NCBI GenBank assembly: GCA_963710725.1
Contig: CAVQBJ010000002.1
Span: 62,001-126,000 of the forward strand
Origin: CAVQBJ01 sp963710725
GTDB taxonomy: Bacteria > Actinomycetota > Thermoleophilia > Solirubrobacterales > Solirubrobacteraceae
Length of the DNA: 64,000 bases
Direction of reading: 5' to 3'
Below, one piece after another: positions 24,856 through 33,970 of this stretch. Positions within the stretch are counted from its first letter, which is position 1; every line of letters starts with the position of its first letter. A program made the position numbers and the translations under genes. The notes beneath the pieces are model-generated. The model did not search any database, was not told the DNA's origin, and was given only the letters and a program-made list of their open reading frames with translations.

Positions 24856-25323
24856 ATGGCCGAGCTCGGATCGCCGGCAGACGGAATTGTGCTGACCCAC
24901 TTCATCGTCTCGGACGACGTCGAGCGCTCTCGGCGCTTCTACGCCGACGTGCTCGGTGGGAAGGTTGTCTTTTCCGGGGGACCGACCACTGTCGCGCTCG
25001 CCAACAGCTGGATCGTCATCAATGTGGGCGGAGGTCCAACCGACGACAAGCCCGCGGTCACTCTGGAGACGCCGCCCGACCTCGACCGGGTCAGCAGCTT
25101 CCTCAATATCCGGGTCAAAGACATCGAGGCCGTGTACGCCGAATGGAGCGCCCGTGGAGCTCAATTCCTGACGCCGCCGAAGCAGCACCAGTACGAGATC
25201 CGTTGCTACATCCGCGATCCCGACGGTCATCTGATCGAGGTGGGACAAACCACGGACCCAGAGGGGGACTGGACCCCTCCTCAGTGGCTGTCGAATGCGG
25301 CCGGCGGGGAGCCGCCCGAGTGA
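24856..25323 (+). CDS. VOC family protein (glyoxalase/bleomycin-resistance fold)
   Basis: A 155-aa vicinal-oxygen-chelate protein with two beta-alpha-beta-beta-beta modules. The first is LTHFIVSDDVERSRRFYAD; the second is LNIRVKDIEAVYAEWSARG, followed by EIRCYIRDPDGHLIEVGQ with the usual metal-site Glu. The His in LTHF and that Glu are consistent with a metal-dependent enzyme. GGAGG lies 6 bases before the ATG at 24856. A dienelactone-hydrolase-like gene follows at once and is probably in the same operon. The substrate is unknown. Confidence 0.85.
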   Translation: MAELGSPADGIVLTHFIVSDDVERSRRFYADVLGGKVVFSGGPTTVALANSWIVINVGGGPTDDKPAVTLETPPDLDRVSSFLNIRVKDIEAVYAEWSARGAQFLTPPKQHQYEIRCYIRDPDGHLIEVGQTTDPEGDWTPPQWLSNAAGGEPPE

Positions 25324-25394
25324 ATGCCGAGTTCAGCGGCGGCCAGCGGTCGGCGTTCCCGCAGCGCTCTCGGTCAGGCGCTGCGGTTCCCCGC

Positions 25395-26138
25395 ATGAAC
25401 GGCTCAACTATCGACGTGCCGACCCCGGACGGGGTCGCTGACTGTTACCTCACCAGACCGGCTGGCGATGCGGCGCATCCCGGCGTCCTGTTCATGATCG
25501 ACGCAATCGGCCTGCGGCCGCGGATCGAGGAGATGGCCGATCGGATTGCCGCCGAGGGCTATGTCGTGCTCGCTCCGAACGTGTTCTACCGGGCCGGGCG
25601 GGCTCCGCTGTGGGACACGCCGGACCTCCAGGATCCTGACTCTCGCGGCAGGCTCTTTCAGTCGCTCGGTCCGCTGATGGGCGCGTTGACACCCGCCGCC
25701 GTTGCCGCCGACGGCGGCGCTTATCTGGACAAGCTCGGGGAGCTCACCGACGGCCCCGTCGGGGTCACCGGCTACTGCTTCGGCGGCTGGCTGGGCTGGA
25801 TGATCGCCGCCGCGCACCCCGATCGCGTCGCCGCGCTCGGCGGCTTTCACGCCGGTCGCATGGTCACCGGCGACGGGGATAGTCCCCACCTGCTCGCGCC
25901 CCGCATCCGCGGGGAGATCTACTGGGGTCACGCCGACCAGGACCAGAGCATGACTCCGGAGAACATCGCCACGCTCGACCGGGCGATGGACGACGCCGGC
26001 GTGCGCCACACGACCGAACTCTACGAGGGTGCCCAGCACGGCTACACGATGTCTGACATGGGCGCCTACAACGAGGCGGCGGCCGAGCGGCACTTCACAG
26101 CGCTATTCGCGCTGCTTCAACGAGCAATCCCGCGGTGA
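25395..26138 (+). CDS. Dienelactone hydrolase family protein
   Basis: A 247-aa alpha/beta hydrolase of the DLH group with a Cys nucleophile: GYCFGG (Cys128), Asp in GHADQDQ (about 181-183) and His215 in AQHGYTM. These enzymes open lactones or cut esters in aromatic degradation. The N-terminus starts with a typical TPDGVADCYLTRP strand. I chose the ATG at 25395; a GTG at 25320 overlaps the VOC stop and would add 25 Arg/Ser-rich residues. It is located directly after the VOC gene and is likely co-transcribed. Confidence 0.85.
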   Translation: MNGSTIDVPTPDGVADCYLTRPAGDAAHPGVLFMIDAIGLRPRIEEMADRIAAEGYVVLAPNVFYRAGRAPLWDTPDLQDPDSRGRLFQSLGPLMGALTPAAVAADGGAYLDKLGELTDGPVGVTGYCFGGWLGWMIAAAHPDRVAALGGFHAGRMVTGDGDSPHLLAPRIRGEIYWGHADQDQSMTPENIATLDRAMDDAGVRHTTELYEGAQHGYTMSDMGAYNEAAAERHFTALFALLQRAIPR

Positions 26139-26276
26139 GGACCTGGCGAGCGCACGCGCGTCCGCGTCGGGCGATCGTCTCTGACGCTTAGGTCGCGCTC
26201 AAGCGCGGTGGTCGCGCGGTCGGTAATGAGTCCGTCACCCCCGGAATCGGAGTTTCGCGTGGCTAGGATGGCGGGC

Positions 26277-27794
26277 ATGGACGCTTCTGCCGCACGCGCG
26301 GGCGCCGACGAGGGCCTGGATCGCGGAACGCTCATCGTCGCCGGGGTGGTGATGCTCGGCGCGGTCATGTCGATCCTCGACACGACCGTCGTCAACGTCG
26401 CCATCGATCGCCTGGCGATCGACTTCAAGGCCTCGCTGACCACCATCCAGTGGGTGGTGACCGGCTACACGCTCGCGCTGGCCGCGGTCATCCCGATGAG
26501 CGGCTGGGCGGCGGATCGCTTCGGCACCAAGCGCATCTACCTGTGGTCGGTGGCGCTGTTCATGCTCGGCTCGATCCTCTCGGGGCTGGCCTGGAGCGCG
26601 ACCTCGATCATCGTCTTCCGCGTCCTGCAGGGCTTCGGCGGGGGCATGATCATGCCCGCGGTCATGACGATCATGACCAAGAAGGCGGGCCCGCACCGCA
26701 TGGGCCGCGTCATGGGTGTGCTCGGCGTGCCGATGCTCATCGCCCCGATCATCGGGCCGATCCTCGGCGGCTGGCTGGTGGACAACGCCTCCTGGCGCTG
26801 GATCTTCTTCATCAACGTGCCGATCGGCGTCATCGCGCTCGTCCTGGCCCAGATCGTGCTCGAGCGCGATCAGCCCCAGCCGGCTCATCGGTTGGACTGG
26901 CTTGGCATGGCGCTCCTCTCGCCCGGCCTGACCCTGGCCATCTTCGGCCTTGCCGAGTCGGCCGACGGCGGCTTCGGCGACGTGAAGGCCTGGCTGCCGA
27001 TCGTCGTCGGGGCGGTGCTGGTGGCCGGCTTCTTCGCGCACAGCCTGCGCAGCCGCGAGCCGCTCATCGACATCCGCACGTTCACCCAGACCCGGGCCGG
27101 CCTGTCGGCGGTGACCTTCCTGCTCTTTGCGATCGCCTTCTTCGGCTCGCTGCTGCTCGTGCCGCTCTACTACCAAACGGTCCGCGGCGCGTCCGCGCTG
27201 ACCGCCGGCCTGCTGCTCGCCCCGCAGGGCTTCGGCGCCATGATCACCATGCCGCTGGCCGGCCGGCTCACCGACCGCCACGGCCCCTGGAAGCTGCCGC
27301 TATGCGGCATCCCGCTGCTGGTGGTCGGCATCTCGCCGTTCGCATTCGTCACCGCGACGACGTCCTACGTGCTGCTGAGCGGCTTCAGCTTCGTGCTCGG
27401 GCTCGGGATGGGCCTCGCGATGATGCCCACCATGACCTCGGCCATGCAGGCGGTTCCCGCCACCGCCATCGCCCGAACGAGCACCGCGATGAACATCATC
27501 CGTCAGACCGGCGCCTCGATCGGCACGGCCATCCTCTCGGTCATCCTGGCCTCCCAGATCGCCCACGAGCTGCACGGCCACACCGGCTCAGGCGGCGGCC
27601 TGGAGGCGGTAAGCAAGCTGCCCCCGGCCGCCCACGCGGCCATCGCCGAGCCGCTGGCCAAGGCCTTCGCCGGCACGTTCGTGTGGGGTCTCGTGCTGCT
27701 CGTGCTCGCCTTGATCCCGGCGGCGGCAATGGCCGTCCGCCGCCCGGCGCGCCAGGCCGGCGGCGTCCCGACGGCGCAGATGGCGCTGGACTGA
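26277..27794 (+). CDS. DHA2-family (EmrB/QacA-like) MFS exporter
   Basis: A membrane protein of about 505 aa with 14 predicted helices. It has the DHA2 signature motif DTTVVNVAIDRL in helix 1 and WVVTGYTLALAAVIPMSGW in helix 2. The motif-A loop is DRFGTKRIY, and the antiporter motif C region is GVPMLIAPIIGPILGGWLVD. It is a proton-driven multidrug exporter of the EmrB type. Met at 26268 or 26277 can start it. It converges with the acyl-CoA oxidase gene across a shared hairpin. No regulator is adjacent. Confidence 0.9.
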   Translation: MDASAARAGADEGLDRGTLIVAGVVMLGAVMSILDTTVVNVAIDRLAIDFKASLTTIQWVVTGYTLALAAVIPMSGWAADRFGTKRIYLWSVALFMLGSILSGLAWSATSIIVFRVLQGFGGGMIMPAVMTIMTKKAGPHRMGRVMGVLGVPMLIAPIIGPILGGWLVDNASWRWIFFINVPIGVIALVLAQIVLERDQPQPAHRLDWLGMALLSPGLTLAIFGLAESADGGFGDVKAWLPIVVGAVLVAGFFAHSLRSREPLIDIRTFTQTRAGLSAVTFLLFAIAFFGSLLLVPLYYQTVRGASALTAGLLLAPQGFGAMITMPLAGRLTDRHGPWKLPLCGIPLLVVGISPFAFVTATTSYVLLSGFSFVLGLGMGLAMMPTMTSAMQAVPATAIARTSTAMNIIRQTGASIGTAILSVILASQIAHELHGHTGSGGGLEAVSKLPPAAHAAIAEPLAKAFAGTFVWGLVLLVLALIPAAAMAVRRPARQAGGVPTAQMALD

Positions 27795-27818
27795 GAGACG
27801 CGGCGGCGGCCGCGTCTC
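27795..27818. terminator. Bidirectional hairpin between convergent genes
   Basis: A perfect 10-base stem GAGACGCGGC / GCCGCGTCTC with a 4-base GGCG loop directly after the exporter stop. It overlaps the first bases of the acyl-CoA oxidase stop codon on the other strand. Confidence 0.6.
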
Positions 27819-29778
27819 AGAGCGGCGCGCCGACCGACCCCTCGTCGCGCAGCCCGATCGGCGCGCGCAGGATCGCGTCGGGGATCCCGAAGGCGTCGAC
27901 GAGCAGCTCGGAGTGCGCCATGACCTTGTTGCAGAGGCGGTTGACCTCGCGGCGCAGAGACTTGCAGCGGGCCGCCGTGACGCGCCCCTGAGTCTGGAAG
28001 AAGCCGGTGTCGGCCTCGATGTTGCTCAAGGCGTACAGGTCGCATACGAGGTTGAGCGCGTGCTTGACCTGGGCGTCGTCGCAGTCCTCGATCGCGCGGA
28101 TGAAAGCGCTCAGCACGGCGAGCTCGACGTGCGCGCGCGCGGCGTCGACGGCGTGATCGGCGACCGCGCGGAACACCTCGAAGGGGTCGTAGCCGTCGGA
28201 CAGGCCGCGGCGGAAGCGGTTCGCGACCGACGCGACGATGTTGCTCTCGCGCCATTTGAAGAGGTCGAGCTGGTGGTCTCGGTCGAGCCAGTTCTCGGTC
28301 ACGCTGTGGGTCGGCACGGCGTCGGTGATCGCCTGCCCGATCTTGCGGGCGGACAGCCGCGAGATGATCGTCTCGACGGCCTGGCCGGCAACGAACGTCA
28401 CCATCTCGGCCGGTCCGAGCCCGCCGAAGTCGTGCGCGTAGTCAGTCAGCAGGCCGCGCGCCGCGAGCAGGATCAGGACGGTGTTATCGCCCTCGAAGGT
28501 GGTGAAGATGTCGACGTCGGCCTTCAGCGCCGCAAAGCGGTTGACGGAGAGGTAGCCGGCGCCGCCGCAGCACTCTCGGCACTGCTGGATGGTGTCGATC
28601 GAGTGCCAGGTCGCGACGGCCTTCATCCCGGCCGCGAGCGACTCGAGCTGGCGGCGCTCGCGATCGCTCGCCTCGGGGTTTGAGATCACGGCGCCGAACA
28701 GCGCGGTCAGCTCCTGCTGGGCGAAGTGGAGCGCGAACGTCTTCGCCAGGCGCGGCATCAGTCGCCGCTGCTGGGTTCGGTAGTCGAGCACCGCGACCTC
28801 CATCGATCCGGCGGGGCCGAACTGGCGCCGCCGCAGCCCGTAGCGGGTCGCGATCGTGAGCGCTGTCTTGGCGGCGCTGATCGACGCGGCCGAGATGCTC
28901 ACGCGGCCCTGCACGAGCGTGCCGAGCATCGTGAAGAAGCGCTTGTTGGGGTTTTCGATGGGGCTCTCGTAGCGGCCGCTCGGGGTGACGTCGCCGTAGC
29001 GGTTCAGGAGCGCCTCGCGGGGCACGCGCGCATCGCGAAACCAGATCATGCCGTTGTCGACGCCGTTGAGGCCCAGCTTCTCCCCGCAGTCCTCGATCTC
29101 GATTCCACGCAGGATGCTGCCGTGCTCGTCGCGCAGCGGCACGATCAGCGCGTGAACGCCGTGTGACTCGCCGCCGACGATCAGCTGCGCGAACACCGCC
29201 GCCATGCGGCCGTGACAGGCGTTGCCGATGAACTCCTTGCGTGCCCGCTCGATCGGCGTCGTGACGACGAACTCCTGCGTCTCGGCGTCGTACGTGGCGG
29301 TCGTCTCGACCTGCTGGACGTTTGAACCGTGCCCGGTCTCGGTCATCGCGAAGCAGCCGGGGACCTCCAGGCGCATGATCGCGCCGAGGTAGCGCTCGTG
29401 GTGGCGCTCGGTTCCGAGGTGCTGCACCGCCCCGCCCCACAGCCCGAACTGGACACCGAACTTCACGAGCAGCGAGAGATCGCCGTAGGCCAGCGTCTCG
29501 AACATCGCGACCGCTGCGCACGGGTTGCTCTGGCCGCCGACCTCCCTCGGGAAACCGTACGCCGGTAGGCCCTCTCGCGCCAGCGCCTCGCACCAGGCCA
29601 GCACCTGCTCACGGTACGCGAGGGTAGGCATCGCAACCGGCGCCGCGAACTCGGGCCGGCAGAGAAGCTCGCGTACCCGCTCGCGCACCTCCGCCTGGTC
29701 GCCGTCGAGCTGGTGCTGCAGGACCGTGGGGTCGAACCACTCGATCTCCGGGACCGTGACCGCCATCGCGCCAAGCAT
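27817..29778 (-). CDS. Acyl-CoA oxidase / acyl-CoA dehydrogenase family protein
   Basis: An approximately 653-aa flavoenzyme built like eukaryotic peroxisomal acyl-CoA oxidases, not like the roughly 380-aa dehydrogenases. The N-terminal helical domain ends with GCFAMTETGHGSN (FAD/substrate region). GEKLGLNGVDNGMIWF and a loop with ENPNKRFFTMLGTLVQGR follow. The C-terminal ACOX domain begins after CRECCGGAGYLSVNR and TTFEGDNTVL, whose Glu is the family's catalytic base. It oxidises an acyl-CoA to the trans-2-enoyl form, using oxygen if it is a true oxidase. The ATG at 29778 has GGGAG 5 bases upstream; the ATG at 29766 is the alternative. It is divergent from a methyltransferase. Confidence 0.88.
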   Translation of the reverse strand: MLGAMAVTVPEIEWFDPTVLQHQLDGDQAEVRERVRELLCRPEFAAPVAMPTLAYREQVLAWCEALAREGLPAYGFPREVGGQSNPCAAVAMFETLAYGDLSLLVKFGVQFGLWGGAVQHLGTERHHERYLGAIMRLEVPGCFAMTETGHGSNVQQVETTATYDAETQEFVVTTPIERARKEFIGNACHGRMAAVFAQLIVGGESHGVHALIVPLRDEHGSILRGIEIEDCGEKLGLNGVDNGMIWFRDARVPREALLNRYGDVTPSGRYESPIENPNKRFFTMLGTLVQGRVSISAASISAAKTALTIATRYGLRRRQFGPAGSMEVAVLDYRTQQRRLMPRLAKTFALHFAQQELTALFGAVISNPEASDRERRQLESLAAGMKAVATWHSIDTIQQCRECCGGAGYLSVNRFAALKADVDIFTTFEGDNTVLILLAARGLLTDYAHDFGGLGPAEMVTFVAGQAVETIISRLSARKIGQAITDAVPTHSVTENWLDRDHQLDLFKWRESNIVASVANRFRRGLSDGYDPFEVFRAVADHAVDAARAHVELAVLSAFIRAIEDCDDAQVKHALNLVCDLYALSNIEADTGFFQTQGRVTAARCKSLRREVNRLCNKVMAHSELLVDAFGIPDAILRAPIGLRDEGSVGAPL

Positions 29779-29875
29779 AAGCGCTCCCGCCCCGCGCGCG
29801 CCAGAACCGCTGCCGCGTGCCGCCCTCCGTCTTGGCGGTGGCCGGCTCGTCCTGATCGCCATCTACCTTCCGGGC

Positions 29876-30742
29876 ATGACACGCGCAGCCGAGGCCCGCC
29901 GCTTTGGCGAGGTCTTCAACCAGGTCGCCGAGGAGTATGACCGTCACCGGCCGGCTTACCCGGACGCGCTGATCGACCAGGCCTGCGAGGTGGGGGGTCT
30001 CGATCCCGGCGCGACGGTGCTCGAGATCGGCTGTGGTACGGGCCAGCTGACACGCAGCCTGCTGGCCCGCGGCCTGCGGGTGGCGGCGATCGAGCCCGGC
30101 GAACGGCTGATCGCGCGGGCGCGCGATCAGCTCGCGAGCGCCGGGCAGTTGGAGTTCGTCAATCGGCGCCTCGAGGAGGCGCCGCTGCCGCACGCGCACT
30201 ACGCGGCCGCGTTCTCGGCCTCGGCGATTCACTGGGTTGATCCGGATGTCAGTTGGCGCACGATCGCCGACGCGCTCGTGGATCGCGGAACGCTCGCGCT
30301 GGTCTCCTACTTCGGATTGCTGGAGCCGCGCAGCGCCGGCGATCAGCAGGCTCTGCGCGCCGCGATCGCCAGGACGGCCCCTGAGCTCGCCGCCGACTGG
30401 CCGACCTACCGCGATCTGGACGCCACGCTCGGGGGCGTCGATGAACGGCGCGGCAACGTATCGGAGGTGTGGGCGTGGCTGGGTGGCTACGAGCTCGCGC
30501 GTGGGTATGCCGCAGATCTGTTCGAGGACACGCAGGTCGCTGCAGTACCGACACGTCTGGAGCACACGGCCGACGCGCTCACCGCTCTGCTCGGCACGAT
30601 GTCGTTCTCGGCGCGGCTCTCACCCCGGCAGCGCGACACCCTGCGCGGCGAGATCGACACCCTCCAGCAAAGGCTCGGCCGGCCGATCCGCTCCAGCGCC
30701 GTCGCCTGCCTGGTAACCGCCCGACGCGTTCAGCGGACCTGA
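29876..30742 (+). CDS. Class I SAM-dependent methyltransferase
   Basis: A 288-aa Rossmann-fold methyltransferase. The first part (FGEVFNQVAEEYDRHRPAYP) is typical of the UbiE/SAM group. Motif I VLEIGCGTGQLT binds SAM, IEPGERLIARA supplies the acidic residue for the ribose and AIHWVDPDVSWR is post-motif IV. It is most like the small-molecule methyltransferases annotated as type 11/25. The ATG at 29876 is the natural start; the frame is open far upstream but antisense to the oxidase gene. The substrate is unknown. Confidence 0.85.
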   Translation: MTRAAEARRFGEVFNQVAEEYDRHRPAYPDALIDQACEVGGLDPGATVLEIGCGTGQLTRSLLARGLRVAAIEPGERLIARARDQLASAGQLEFVNRRLEEAPLPHAHYAAAFSASAIHWVDPDVSWRTIADALVDRGTLALVSYFGLLEPRSAGDQQALRAAIARTAPELAADWPTYRDLDATLGGVDERRGNVSEVWAWLGGYELARGYAADLFEDTQVAAVPTRLEHTADALTALLGTMSFSARLSPRQRDTLRGEIDTLQQRLGRPIRSSAVACLVTARRVQRT

Positions 30743-30781
30743 CCCGTAGTCGATGTCGGCCGTCGACCCGAGAGCCTCGGC

Positions 30782-31189
30782 CTATTGGTCGCGGGCCGCA
30801 ATCGGCTCGGCGAGCGCCGCGCGCCCGGGAGGCGCCGGGAAGGGGTCGGCAAAGTACTGGGTCTCGTGCGTTACGAGACCATCGGCGATCTCCATGACGC
30901 TGACCGAGCATGTCGGCACGCCGTCGTAGGTGATCACGCACTCGCTCACCCAGACATCGCCGCCGCCCAGGATCCGTCGGATGGTGAAGTGGCGTTCGGC
31001 CGGGTGCCCGCCGCGCTGTGCTTGGATCCTCGACCGGCCTCTGAAGCGCTCGCCGGACTGCGGGTAATCCAGGATCGCGTCCGCAGCGTAGATCGCGTGC
31101 TCGGCGTCGATGTCCCCGCGTTCGGAGGCCTCCCAGTGCTGCCGGATCCGAGACCGGATATCGGCTTCACGATCAATTGCGCTGTTCAC
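30782..31189 (-). CDS. NTF2-like (SnoaL-fold) protein
   Basis: A 135-aa cone-shaped NTF2-like protein. The N-terminal helices IRSRIRQHWEASERGD, then HAIYAADAILDYPQSGERFRG, are followed by strands HFTIRRILGG, VWVSECVITYDG and CSVSVMEIADGLVTHETQYF. This order is characteristic of SnoaL-like cyclases, isomerases and ligand-binding proteins. The conserved Asp/His pair is present (the HETQY His). It ends with a basic/acidic tail. It converges with the methyltransferase gene. The start is a GTG. Confidence 0.8.
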   Translation of the reverse strand: MNSAIDREADIRSRIRQHWEASERGDIDAEHAIYAADAILDYPQSGERFRGRSRIQAQRGGHPAERHFTIRRILGGGDVWVSECVITYDGVPTCSVSVMEIADGLVTHETQYFADPFPAPPGRAALAEPIAARDQ

Positions 31190-31396
31190 CCGTCAGCCCC
31201 TCCCGACCAGTAGGCATGTCGCTCGCTCGCGCGGCAGATATTACCCCGAGGCTCTCGTGTGGTGTGCGACCTCGTTGCAGTGCCAAGATCGCGGTCCGCG
31301 GTACGCAACCTGGGCTCCGTCGAGCTCGCAACGGGGGGCGGCGTCGGTGCGACCGGCTCGACCGGCCCCGCCTCGGGCCTCGTTCACGCCTGTGCA

Positions 31397-31420
31397 ATAC
31401 TTAAGTGGATGCTTCAGTAT
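31397..31420. promoter_or_regulatory. ArsR-type operator overlapping a start codon
   Basis: ATACTTAAG, six bases (including the ATG), then CTTCAGTAT form an inverted repeat with 8 of 9 positions matching. The start codon of the ArsR gene (31409) is inside the spacer. It is AT-rich against a high-GC background, typical for an autoregulatory site. Confidence 0.6.
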
Positions 31421-31816
31421 ACGGCTCCACAAGGCACGGCCGGCGAGCCGCCGATCGACGTGGTCTTCCACGCCCTGTCGGACGGGAACCGGCGGGCAAT
31501 GATCGACCGCCTGCTCGACGGCCCGGTGTCCGTGAGCGAGCTCGCGCGGCCGCTCGCGATCTCGCTGCCGGCGGTCATCCAGCACCTGCACGTGCTCGAA
31601 GCGAGCGGCGTGGTCCGCTCGCACAAGGTGGGGCGCGTCCGCACCTGCGAGATCGAGCCACTTGCGCTGAGCACGGCCGAGCGCTGGATCAGGGAGCGGC
31701 GCGCGACTTGGGAGGCGCGGCTCGACCGGCTCGGCCGATTTCTGGAGAGCGACACCGATGAGTCGGGGCGGTCCACGAAGTCAAAGCAGACGAAACCGAG
31801 AAGGAGATCGCAATGA
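31409..31816 (+). CDS. ArsR family transcriptional regulator
   Basis: A 135-aa winged-helix regulator of the subgroup that pairs with AHSA1/SRPBCC proteins. IDVVFHALSDGNRRAMIDRL is followed by SVSELARPLAISLPAVIQHL (the recognition helix) and VLEASGVVRSHKVGRVR (wing). No metal-binding Cys pair is visible, so it is not a classical metal sensor. The ATG at 31409 sits in the middle of a palindrome, which indicates strong autorepression. Its stop overlaps the next gene by ATGA. It is the first gene of a three-gene operon ending in an exporter. Confidence 0.85.
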   Translation: MLQYTAPQGTAGEPPIDVVFHALSDGNRRAMIDRLLDGPVSVSELARPLAISLPAVIQHLHVLEASGVVRSHKVGRVRTCEIEPLALSTAERWIRERRATWEARLDRLGRFLESDTDESGRSTKSKQTKPRRRSQ

Positions 31817-32268
31817 GCAACAGGTCAGCGACACACTCGACGTTCGTGATCGAGCGCGACTACGACGCATCCCCGGCGCGTGTCTTCGCGGCGTGGGGGG
31901 ATGCGAACGCGAAGGGCCAGTGGTTCGGCCCGGGCCTCGAGCACGAGCTCGACTTTCGCGAGGGCGGCCGCGAGCACTTCGAGGTGGCGGCCGCGGGCGC
32001 GGTCTACACCTACGACGCGTTGTACGAAGACATCGTCCAAGACGAGCGGATCGTCTACACCTACAACATGCACCGCGGCGGGGTGCGGATGTCGGTTTCG
32101 GTGACGACCGTCGAGCTGCTTGCGGATGGCTCGGGGACGCACCTGCGCTACACCGAGCAGGGTGTATTCCTCGACGGCGAGGACACGCCGGACCTGCGCG
32201 AGCACGGGACGAAGGAGCTGCTCGACAAGCTTGGCGCCGCGCTCGCGCGGGGGGCCGCGACCGTATGA
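31813..32268 (+). CDS. SRPBCC (AHSA1-like) domain protein
   Basis: A 151-aa helix-grip ligand-binding protein. It opens with HSTFVIERDYDASPARVFAAW and WFGP, the standard AHSA1 start. Strands YTYDALYEDIVQDERIVYTY and the long C-terminal helix (EHGTKELLDKLGAALA) follow. The pocket would bind a hydrophobic small molecule. It overlaps both neighbours by ATGA. Its place between an ArsR regulator and an exporter suggests a role in sensing or handling the exporter's substrate. Confidence 0.85.
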   Translation: MSNRSATHSTFVIERDYDASPARVFAAWGDANAKGQWFGPGLEHELDFREGGREHFEVAAAGAVYTYDALYEDIVQDERIVYTYNMHRGGVRMSVSVTTVELLADGSGTHLRYTEQGVFLDGEDTPDLREHGTKELLDKLGAALARGAATV

Positions 32269-33830
32269 GCGTGGGCGCCGTCACAACCGGCTCGACGCGC
32301 GACGACGCCCTGCCTGTCGAGCGCGGCGTCGCGAACGGGGGAAGCGACCGTGCGCGCTGGCTGGCGGTCTACGTGCTGTGCCTGGGGATGCTCATGATCG
32401 TCCTCGACGTGACGATCGTGAACGTCGCGCTGCCGTCGATCCAGTCAGATCTGCATTTCTCGACGTCGAGCCTCGCGTGGGTGGTCAATGCGTACCTGAT
32501 CGCGTTCGGCGGACTGCTGCTGCTGGCCGGACGCCTCGGCGACCTGATCGGCCGCCGGCGCATATTTCTCGCCGGCGTTGCAGTGTTCACCAGCGCGTCG
32601 CTGCTGTGCGGCGCCGCTCAGGCCGGATGGTGGCTCGTGGCCGCGCGCTTCGTGCAGGGCGTCGGCGGCGCGATGACGTCGGCGGTCATCCTCGGGATGA
32701 TCGTGACGATGTTCTCCGACGCCCGCAAGCAGGCGAAGGCGATCGGCGTGTTCGCGTTCGTTGCGTCCGCGGGCGGGTCGGTGGGGCTGCTCGCGGGCGG
32801 CGTGCTGACGCAGTCGATCAACTGGCACTGGATCTTCTTCGTGAATCTGCCGATCGGCATCGCGACGGCGCTCGCGGCGCGACGGCTGGTCCCCGACGAG
32901 CCGGGCATCGGCGTGCACGAGGGCGCGGACGTCCCGGGCGCGGTGCTGATCACCAGCGCGCTGATGCTCGGTGTGTACACGATCGTGGGTCCCGCAGCGA
33001 GACACGGCTGGGCCTCGACGAGCACACTGCTGCTCGGGGCGGGCTCGATCGCGCTGTTGGCCTCGTTCCTCGCGCGCGAGACGCGCGCCGCGAGCCCGCT
33101 GATACCGCTTCGGATCTTCCGCTCACGGCCGGTCACAGCGGCTAACGCGATCCAGATCCTGTCGGTCGCCGGCATGTTCGGGATGTTCTTCCTCGGCGCG
33201 CTGTACCTGCGGCGCGTGCTCGGCTACGACGCCCTGGAAATCGGCCTTGCCTTCCTGCCGGTGACGATCGCCATGGGGACGCTCTCGATCCGGTATTCGG
33301 AGCGCATCTTCACGGCGCTCGGCGCGCGCCGCGCGCTGCTCGTGGGCCTCACACTCGTGCTCACGGGCCTGGTCGTGTTCGCGCTCGCGCCGGTGCACGC
33401 GGATTATGTAACGCAGGTCGCGCCGTCGATGCTGCTGCTGGGCTTCGGCGCCGGTATCGCGTTCCCGGCGCTGATGAACCTCGCGATGTCGGGCGCGACG
33501 CCAGAGGACGCCGGCCTCGCCTCGGGCCTCGTGAACACCACCGCGCAGGTCGGGGGCGCGCTCGGGCTGGCGGTGCTGGCGACGCTCTCGACGTCGCGCA
33601 GCAGCGCGTTGGAAGCGAGCGGGCATCCGATCGCCTCTGCGCTGACGACGGGCTACCACCTCGCGTTCTGGGTCGCCGCCGCGCTCGTCGGCTGCGCGCT
33701 CGCCGTCGTGCTCGCGGCGGTCGATCCCGGCCGCGCGCCCGCCCTAGCGCCCGGCGCGCATGACCAGGCGCAGGCGCAGCGCGCGGCGCATGGACAGGGC
33801 AGTTCGTCGACGGAAGGCGCGAGCGCATAG
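32265..33830 (+). CDS. DHA2-family MFS exporter
   Basis: A 521-aa multidrug exporter with 14 helices. Helix 1 has GMLMIVLDVTIVNVALPSIQ; helix 2 has WVVNAYLIAFGGLLLLAG and the motif-A loop GRLGDLIGRRRIF. Further helices include QGVGGAMTSAVILGMI. It is coupled by ATGA to the SRPBCC gene and so controlled by the ArsR regulator. The C-terminus is a His/Gln/Ala-rich soluble tail. It is related to the exporters at 26277 and 60929. Confidence 0.9.
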   Translation: MSVGAVTTGSTRDDALPVERGVANGGSDRARWLAVYVLCLGMLMIVLDVTIVNVALPSIQSDLHFSTSSLAWVVNAYLIAFGGLLLLAGRLGDLIGRRRIFLAGVAVFTSASLLCGAAQAGWWLVAARFVQGVGGAMTSAVILGMIVTMFSDARKQAKAIGVFAFVASAGGSVGLLAGGVLTQSINWHWIFFVNLPIGIATALAARRLVPDEPGIGVHEGADVPGAVLITSALMLGVYTIVGPAARHGWASTSTLLLGAGSIALLASFLARETRAASPLIPLRIFRSRPVTAANAIQILSVAGMFGMFFLGALYLRRVLGYDALEIGLAFLPVTIAMGTLSIRYSERIFTALGARRALLVGLTLVLTGLVVFALAPVHADYVTQVAPSMLLLGFGAGIAFPALMNLAMSGATPEDAGLASGLVNTTAQVGGALGLAVLATLSTSRSSALEASGHPIASALTTGYHLAFWVAAALVGCALAVVLAAVDPGRAPALAPGAHDQAQAQRAAHGQGSSSTEGASA

Positions 33831-33970
33831 GCCGCCGCCGCCCCGTGCGCCGAGGCCTTGACATCGGGCTCTGACACGTGCGATGTTCCGCCTGATGCGG
33901 GGGCGGCCGTTCATCGTGCGCAGAGCATCAGGGAAAGTGGGGCTCCGGCGATGGCGGCTGCGGTGATGTG

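Noticed and set aside
26235..27281. 348-codon minus-strand open frame
   Set aside because: Mirror of the MFS exporter; rich in His/Arg/Asp with no fold features.
30743..30781. Short dyads between the convergent methyltransferase and NTF2-like genes
   Set aside because: Stems of only 5 bases; not enough to call a terminator.
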